DNA from: Rhizobium sp. CIAT894 | Lineage (GTDB): Bacteria > Pseudomonadota > Alphaproteobacteria > Rhizobiales > Rhizobiaceae | DNA length: 64,000 bases | NCBI RefSeq assembly: GCF_000172795.2 | Contig: NZ_CP020947.1 | Span: forward strand, 561,001 to 625,000 | Direction of reading: 5' to 3' | Part shown: positions 60,176 through 64,000 of the stretch, piece after piece | Numbering within the stretch: the first letter of the stretch is position 1 | Layout of the letters: each line of letters begins with the position of its first letter | Position numbers and translations under genes: made by a program | The notes under the pieces: generated by a model | What the model saw: the letters and a program-made list of their open reading frames with translations, nothing else | Told to the model about the DNA's origin: nothing | Databases searched by the model: none

Positions 60176-62236
60176 TTATCGCCACATGCCGCGCATGCGG
60201 GCGCCGACATCGATGCGCACCTGCCGCGCCTGCGCTTGAGCGGCGGCGTCCGATTTCACCTGCGGCCAGCTGCAGGCTTCGAAGAACTGCAGCAGCGTCG
60301 CCGGGATGAAGCGGCTGCGTGAGGCATAGACGTGCCGGTCGCCCTGCGAATTCTGCCCATAGGTGAAGAAGCGTTGCGGCACCACCAGATCGAGACCGTC
60401 TCTCGCCCGCGTCATCGCCACATAGAGCAGCCGGCGTTCCTCCTCGATTTCGGCGGTGGCGCCGACGGCGAGATCGCTCGGAATGCAGCCGTCGACGACA
60501 TTCAGCATGAAGACCCTCGTCCATTCCTGGCCCTTGGCGGAATGGATTGTCGAAAGGATGAGATAATCCTCATCGAGCAGCGGCACACCCGCCTGGTCGC
60601 TGGTCGCATCCGGCGGATCGAGGGTGAGTTCGGTGAGAAAACGCTCGCGCGAGGCATAACCGCCGGCGATCTGTTCGAGCTGCAGGAGATCGGCCTGCCG
60701 GGTGGCGGCGTCCTCATGCAGCCGCTCCAGATGCGGCGCATACCATTGCCGCGCCAGCTCGATTTCCGCCGGCCAGCCGGCCTTGCCGGATTTCATCTCC
60801 TGCAGCATGGCAACGAAATCAGTCCAGTCCTCGCCGGAGCGTGGCGGCGCCGGCATGGCGGCCAGAGCCGTTATCGGGCTCGCATCCTCGGCCATCAGGT
60901 CGAGCGCCTTCTGGGCCGTCGACGGCCCGACGCCCGGCAGAATCTGCATCAGCCGGAAGCCCGCCACCCGGTCGCGCGGGTTCTGGGCGAAACGCAGCGC
61001 AGCCAGCATGTCCTTGACATGGGCGCTGTCGAGAAACTTCAAGCCGCCGAATTTGACGAAGGGAATATTGCGCCGGGTCAGCTCGACCTCCAGCGGCCCG
61101 CTGTGATGCGAGGCGCGGAACAGCACGGCCTGCTGCTTGAGTTTCAGGCCTTCTTCGCGATTGTCGAGCACCTTGTCGGCGACGTAACGCGCCTGCTCGG
61201 CCTCGTCGCGCACCGAAACGAGGCGCGGCCGCTCCGCCGATTGCCGCTCGGTCCACAGGTTCTTGGTGAAACGCTCCGAGGCGAGATCGATGACGGCGTT
61301 GGCGGCCGTCAGGATCGGCTGCGTCGAGCGGTAGTTGCGGTCGAGCGTGACGATATTGGCGGCCGGGCTGAAGGCGGCGGGAAAATCGAGGATATTGCGC
61401 ACAGTCGCCGCGCGGAAGGAATAAATCGACTGCGCATCGTCGCCGACGACGGTCAGCCCCTGGCCTTGCGGTTTCAGCGCCATCAGGATCGAGGCCTGCA
61501 GCCGGTTGGTGTCCTGATATTCGTCGACCAGCACATGGTCGAAGCGGCTGCCGATATCCTCGGCAATCACGCTCTCGCCGACCATCTGCGCCCAGTAGAG
61601 CAGCAGGTCGTCGTAATCGAGCACGTTCTGCGCCTGCTTGGCCTCGACATAACAGGCGAAAAGCTCGCGCAGCTGTTTCTCCCAGGTCGCGCACCAGGGA
61701 AAGGCGTCGCGCAGCACCTCATCGAGCGCCGTTTCCGAATTCACCGCCCTGCTATAGATGGCAAGGCAGGTGCCTTTGGCCGGAAACCGGCTTTCCGTTT
61801 TGGAGAAACCGAGATCGTGCCGGATGAGGTTCATCAGGTCGGCGCTGTCTTCGCGGTCGTGAATGGTGAAATCGGCGTCGAGGCCGATCTGCTGGGCATA
61901 ATCGCGCAACAGCCGCGCGCCGATGCCGTGGAAGGTGCCCGACCAGTGAAGCGCATCGGCCATCACACCGGCATTCGCACCCAGCACATCGCGGCAGATG
62001 CGCTCGACGCGGCGCGCCATCTCGGCGGCTGCCCGGCGCGAGAAGGTCATCAGCAGGATACGGCGGGGATCGGCGCCCTTGACGATCAGATGGGCGACCC
62101 GATGCGCCAGCGTATTGGTCTTGCCGGAACCGGCGCCGGCAATGACCAGCAGCGGCCCGGCAATATGGCTGCCATCGGTGAGCGTGCCGTGCTCGACGGC
62201 CATGCGCTGCTGGGGATTGAGCTTTTCGAGGTACAT
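60176..62236 (-). CDS. UvrD/PcrA-type superfamily 1 ATP-dependent helicase
   Basis: 686 residues. SF1A motifs in order: LNPQQRMAVEH (Q), VIAGAGSGKTNTLAHRV (I), MTFSRRAAAEM (Ia), HVLVDEYQDTNRLQ (II), VVGDDAQSIYSFRAA (III), NYRSTQPIL (IV), LSTIHSAKGQEW (V) and LLYVAMTRARDGL (VI). It unwinds DNA 3'-5' in repair. This is a shorter relative of UvrD and may be a second copy in the cell. The gene converges with the hydrolase-like gene, with 11 bases between their ends. Confidence 0.95.
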   Translation of the reverse strand: MYLEKLNPQQRMAVEHGTLTDGSHIAGPLLVIAGAGSGKTNTLAHRVAHLIVKGADPRRILLMTFSRRAAAEMARRVERICRDVLGANAGVMADALHWSGTFHGIGARLLRDYAQQIGLDADFTIHDREDSADLMNLIRHDLGFSKTESRFPAKGTCLAIYSRAVNSETALDEVLRDAFPWCATWEKQLRELFACYVEAKQAQNVLDYDDLLLYWAQMVGESVIAEDIGSRFDHVLVDEYQDTNRLQASILMALKPQGQGLTVVGDDAQSIYSFRAATVRNILDFPAAFSPAANIVTLDRNYRSTQPILTAANAVIDLASERFTKNLWTERQSAERPRLVSVRDEAEQARYVADKVLDNREEGLKLKQQAVLFRASHHSGPLEVELTRRNIPFVKFGGLKFLDSAHVKDMLAALRFAQNPRDRVAGFRLMQILPGVGPSTAQKALDLMAEDASPITALAAMPAPPRSGEDWTDFVAMLQEMKSGKAGWPAEIELARQWYAPHLERLHEDAATRQADLLQLEQIAGGYASRERFLTELTLDPPDATSDQAGVPLLDEDYLILSTIHSAKGQEWTRVFMLNVVDGCIPSDLAVGATAEIEEERRLLYVAMTRARDGLDLVVPQRFFTYGQNSQGDRHVYASRSRFIPATLLQFFEACSWPQVKSDAAAQAQARQVRIDVGARMRGMWR

Positions 62237-62332
62237 CCAGCCGTCCGGTCGGGCTCCCGCAGAATCACTGGGGAAGATTAGATGTTCCTTGAATGTTCGC
62301 GATTGCCGCCTCTGTCAAGCGGCGCGACAACC

Positions 62333-62617
62333 TCAATCGGGGAAATCCGGGCCGACCACGCGCCGCACCAGTTTGAGGCTGCGGTCCGGCTGAAGAATAT
62401 AGGTTTCCTCCACCCGTTGGCCCGTCCCGTTGTAGAATTGGTGATGGACGGCGCTGCCGATCGGCGATTTGGTGAGCTTCGTCCGCGGCTGGCCGCCATA
62501 GGTGATGCTGCCGGGAATGGGGTCCAGCGCCGGGCTGTCGGCCGAAGAGCAGCCGGCGAGCAAAACCCCGGCAAACAATGCCCCGGAAAATCGGGCGGGC
62601 AGAAACGATTTCATCAT
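62333..62617 (-). CDS. Small lipoprotein, paralogue 2
   Basis: About 94 residues. The signal FSGALFAGVLLAGC has lipobox LAGC. The mature part PIPGSITYGGQPRTKLTKSP and RVEETYILQPDRSL matches the lipoprotein at 8976-9257 block for block. Several ATGs cluster at the start; GAGGG is six bases ahead of the one used here and abuts the earlier one, the same layout as paralogue 1. It lies just upstream of the helicase gene on the same strand. Function unknown. Confidence 0.8.
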   Translation of the reverse strand: MMKSFLPARFSGALFAGVLLAGCSSADSPALDPIPGSITYGGQPRTKLTKSPIGSAVHHQFYNGTGQRVEETYILQPDRSLKLVRRVVGPDFPD

Positions 62618-62749
62618 CGTCATCCCTCTTTCGACTGCATCAGATATGGAAATCGCGGCGTCTTTCGCCAAGGGCTGCCGGCTCAGCCCGCAACGAAATG
62701 CCTCGCTGCCGCGTTAACGCGGATCGACCAGTCGCGGGAGAGGTTTAAG

Positions 62750-63010
62750 GTGTTTGGGTTTCCGGCATTCGCGGAGCATGAGGATTCCGGCGGGGAGGGT
62801 CACGGCGGCGCGGCGACCCGCATCTCGGTCGAGAGCGCCCTGCACGCGGCCGGCGATCTCGACGCCGGGGAGATCATCGTCACCACCTCAGGCCCCTATG
62901 TCATTCTCGAGGGTTTCGTGCATCGGTGCGGCGATGTCGAGCGTGCCGTCGGGATCGCCGAGAGCATCGTCGGTCGAGCTTATGTGCGCAGTCGCCTGTT
63001 GCGGGCCTGA
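62750..63010 (+). CDS. Small BON-domain protein
   Basis: 86 residues starting at GTG behind GGGAGAGG. After a Gly/His/Glu-rich start the rest is one BON unit: RISVESALHAAGDLDAGEIIV, then TSGPYVILEGFVHRCGDVERAVGIAESIVG. BON domains bind membranes or phospholipid in osmotic-shock proteins. No signal peptide is visible, so the protein may be cytoplasmic or exported by another route. Followed 57 bases later by a small exported protein gene. Confidence 0.8.
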   Translation: MFGFPAFAEHEDSGGEGHGGAATRISVESALHAAGDLDAGEIIVTTSGPYVILEGFVHRCGDVERAVGIAESIVGRAYVRSRLLRA

Positions 63011-63067
63011 GGGAACCAACTGCCCTCCCGCGTGTTGAAACGCCGGATCGAAACGCTGGAGACCATC

Positions 63068-63328
63068 ATGCGGTTGCTTCTTCGCCTCTCCACGACCTTG
63101 ATATCGGTTTGCGCTGTCTTTGCCGGCTCCGCCTACGCCGCGCTCGAAACCGGCGCGAATTATTCCGCGTTGCCGAAGGACCAGATCGCCCTCAACGAAT
63201 ACACCGGGACGACCGCCTGCGAACCGGCGGAGCCCCATTACCTCCCCACCTTCATCCGCGCGGGCGACGGCACGATCATCGGCGTCGGTTATGTCGAGGT
63301 GGAGAGTGAGGGCGGCGGCGCTTGCTGA
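63068..63328 (+). CDS. Small exported protein of unknown function
   Basis: 86 residues. MRLLLRLSTTLISVCAVFAGSAYA is a Sec signal peptide with cleavage after AYA. The mature 60 residues (LETGANYSALPKDQIALNEYTG...) include two cysteines (TACEPAEP and the last residue) that could bond. GGAG precedes the ATG. It may be co-transcribed with the BON gene. No family recognised. Confidence 0.75.
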   Translation: MRLLLRLSTTLISVCAVFAGSAYAALETGANYSALPKDQIALNEYTGTTACEPAEPHYLPTFIRAGDGTIIGVGYVEVESEGGGAC

Positions 63329-63608
63329 AAATAGTCCTGCTCAAACGAGGCTCGCCTGCGTTACCGCAGAGGTGACGAGCCTCTGACCATCATCATGATG
63401 GCTGGGCGTCTTTTATGAATACGGCTGCATCAGGCGCAACGCCCGTTGCGCCAAAATCCGGCACAGCTTCGATCCAGGGTTAAAGAAATTAAAGCAATGT
63501 CCCATTCCGGCGCGCTCCGTTTACCCGCCGGTACGCCGGAAATCCTGACCGAAAGGCCAGTTCAAAATCATAGAGCGTGTTTGCGCGTCCTGGCGGACAC
63601 GCGGCGCG

Positions 63609-63851
63609 CTAATGCAGCTTCAGCTTCGCCTCTTCGGCGGCGGCCAGAAACTCGGCTCTCGCCTCTTCCACGCTCTTGCGCCCATCGAGCGCTGCTCGGC
63701 AGGTGCTGCGGGCCTTGATGTAACGCAGCCCGCGCGCATTCGGCCAGAAATCCGCCAGGCACTTCAACGCATCGAACGGCCCGTTGACCGTTCGCGCGTT
63801 AGCACCTTCGAAACCGACCGTCACCGGGCTGGTCCATTTTTCAGTTGCCAT
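63609..63851 (-). CDS. DUF982 family protein
   Basis: 80 residues with the DUF982 pattern: VTVGFEGANARTVNGPFDALKCLADFWP, then RGLRYIKARSTCRAALDGRKSVEEARAEFLAAA. The family is found almost only in Rhizobiales, in many copies per genome, with no known role. GGAGGAG lies five bases upstream of the ATG. Confidence 0.93.
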   Translation of the reverse strand: MATEKWTSPVTVGFEGANARTVNGPFDALKCLADFWPNARGLRYIKARSTCRAALDGRKSVEEARAEFLAAAEEAKLKLH

Positions 63852-64000
63852 CGATGCTCCTCCACGATTGCCGACAGAAACAAAGTCGCAGCGCTTCCGT
63901 ATTCCTCCATGGAGACGCCGCCATCAAAGGCATTCTAGCGTGATTTTTGCGGTCAACAATGGTGAATCGTTGGTTGCCGATGAGGCGAAATGTCAGCTTG
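63852..64000. other. Upstream region of the DUF982 gene to the window edge
   Basis: No gene is evident. The AT-richer stretch 63939-63970 could hold the DUF982 promoter. Confidence 0.4.

Noticed and set aside
60332..62281. A 649-codon plus-strand frame opposite the UvrD-type helicase
   Set aside because: Antisense shadow of a gene with all seven SF1 motifs. The composition is typical of reverse-complement high-GC coding DNA.
1..64000. Possible CRISPR array among the many repeats
   Set aside because: The repeats are dispersed, palindromic and intergenic, with no regular spacer unit, and no cas gene is present.

Overview
The window looks like about 64 kb of core chromosome from a Rhizobium of the R. 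etli / R. leguminosarum type (Alphaproteobacteria, Rhizobiales). The evidence is the gcrA-argD-argF-hslO order, a SAM-II riboswitch ahead of metZ, a podJ polarity gene, DUF982, DUF6460 and TIGR02186 family genes, high-GC coding, and mosaic intergenic repeats of the rhizobial RIME type. There is no prophage, no intact insertion sequence, no CRISPR array and no rRNA. One tRNA gene (Gly, anticodon CCC) is present.

Layout. 0-5 kb: the cell-cycle regulator gcrA (minus) faces away from argD-argF-hslO (arginine synthesis plus the redox chaperone Hsp33). A cluster of GANTC sites and a likely small RNA lie between them. 5-10 kb: repeats, apaG, metZ under a SAM-II riboswitch/terminator, dCTP deaminase, tRNA-Gly, a small lipoprotein and a VOC protein. 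10-17 kb: a chemoreceptor divergent from an orphan solute-binding protein, TerB, an SNase-like protein, a LexA-like S24 regulator and an orphan LuxR-type response regulator. 17-25 kb: DUF952-pyrD, a MATE exporter, a CAP lipoprotein, a TPR methyltransferase, and two paralogous YitT membrane proteins flanking an Rrf2-regulated AhpD-like gene. 25-28.5 kb: the ligase-associated DNA repair helicase and the nuclease pdeM. 28.5-36 kb: two lipoproteins, a coupled TIGR02186-TauE/SafE pair and the long podJ scaffold gene.

36-43 kb: a VOC protein, a Tag-like DNA glycosylase, then a fatty-acid beta-oxidation operon (acyl-CoA dehydrogenase, thiolase, FadB/FadJ-type bifunctional enzyme) behind a strong palindromic operator. 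43-50 kb: a cold-shock protein, a MarR/GFA divergon with two operators, an NTF2-like protein, a dCache chemoreceptor and an MFS/TetR divergon with a 35-bp palindrome. 50-60 kb: an SLC5-type transporter/hybrid histidine kinase, mscL, an aminotransferase, galE, a GGDEF-EAL protein and a hydroxyisobutyryl-CoA hydrolase-like protein. 60-64 kb: a UvrD-type helicase, a second copy of the small lipoprotein, a BON protein, a small exported protein and a DUF982 protein.

I did not find a wholly new multi-gene system. The most interesting material is regulatory. The metZ leader shows three mutually exclusive pairings that link SAM binding to transcription termination. GANTC sites cluster beside gcrA, whose product reads that methylation mark. 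Clear palindromic operators sit at four regulator or pathway promoters. A RIME-like repeat has ends reading TAAAGC, and it supplies the stop codons of two genes.
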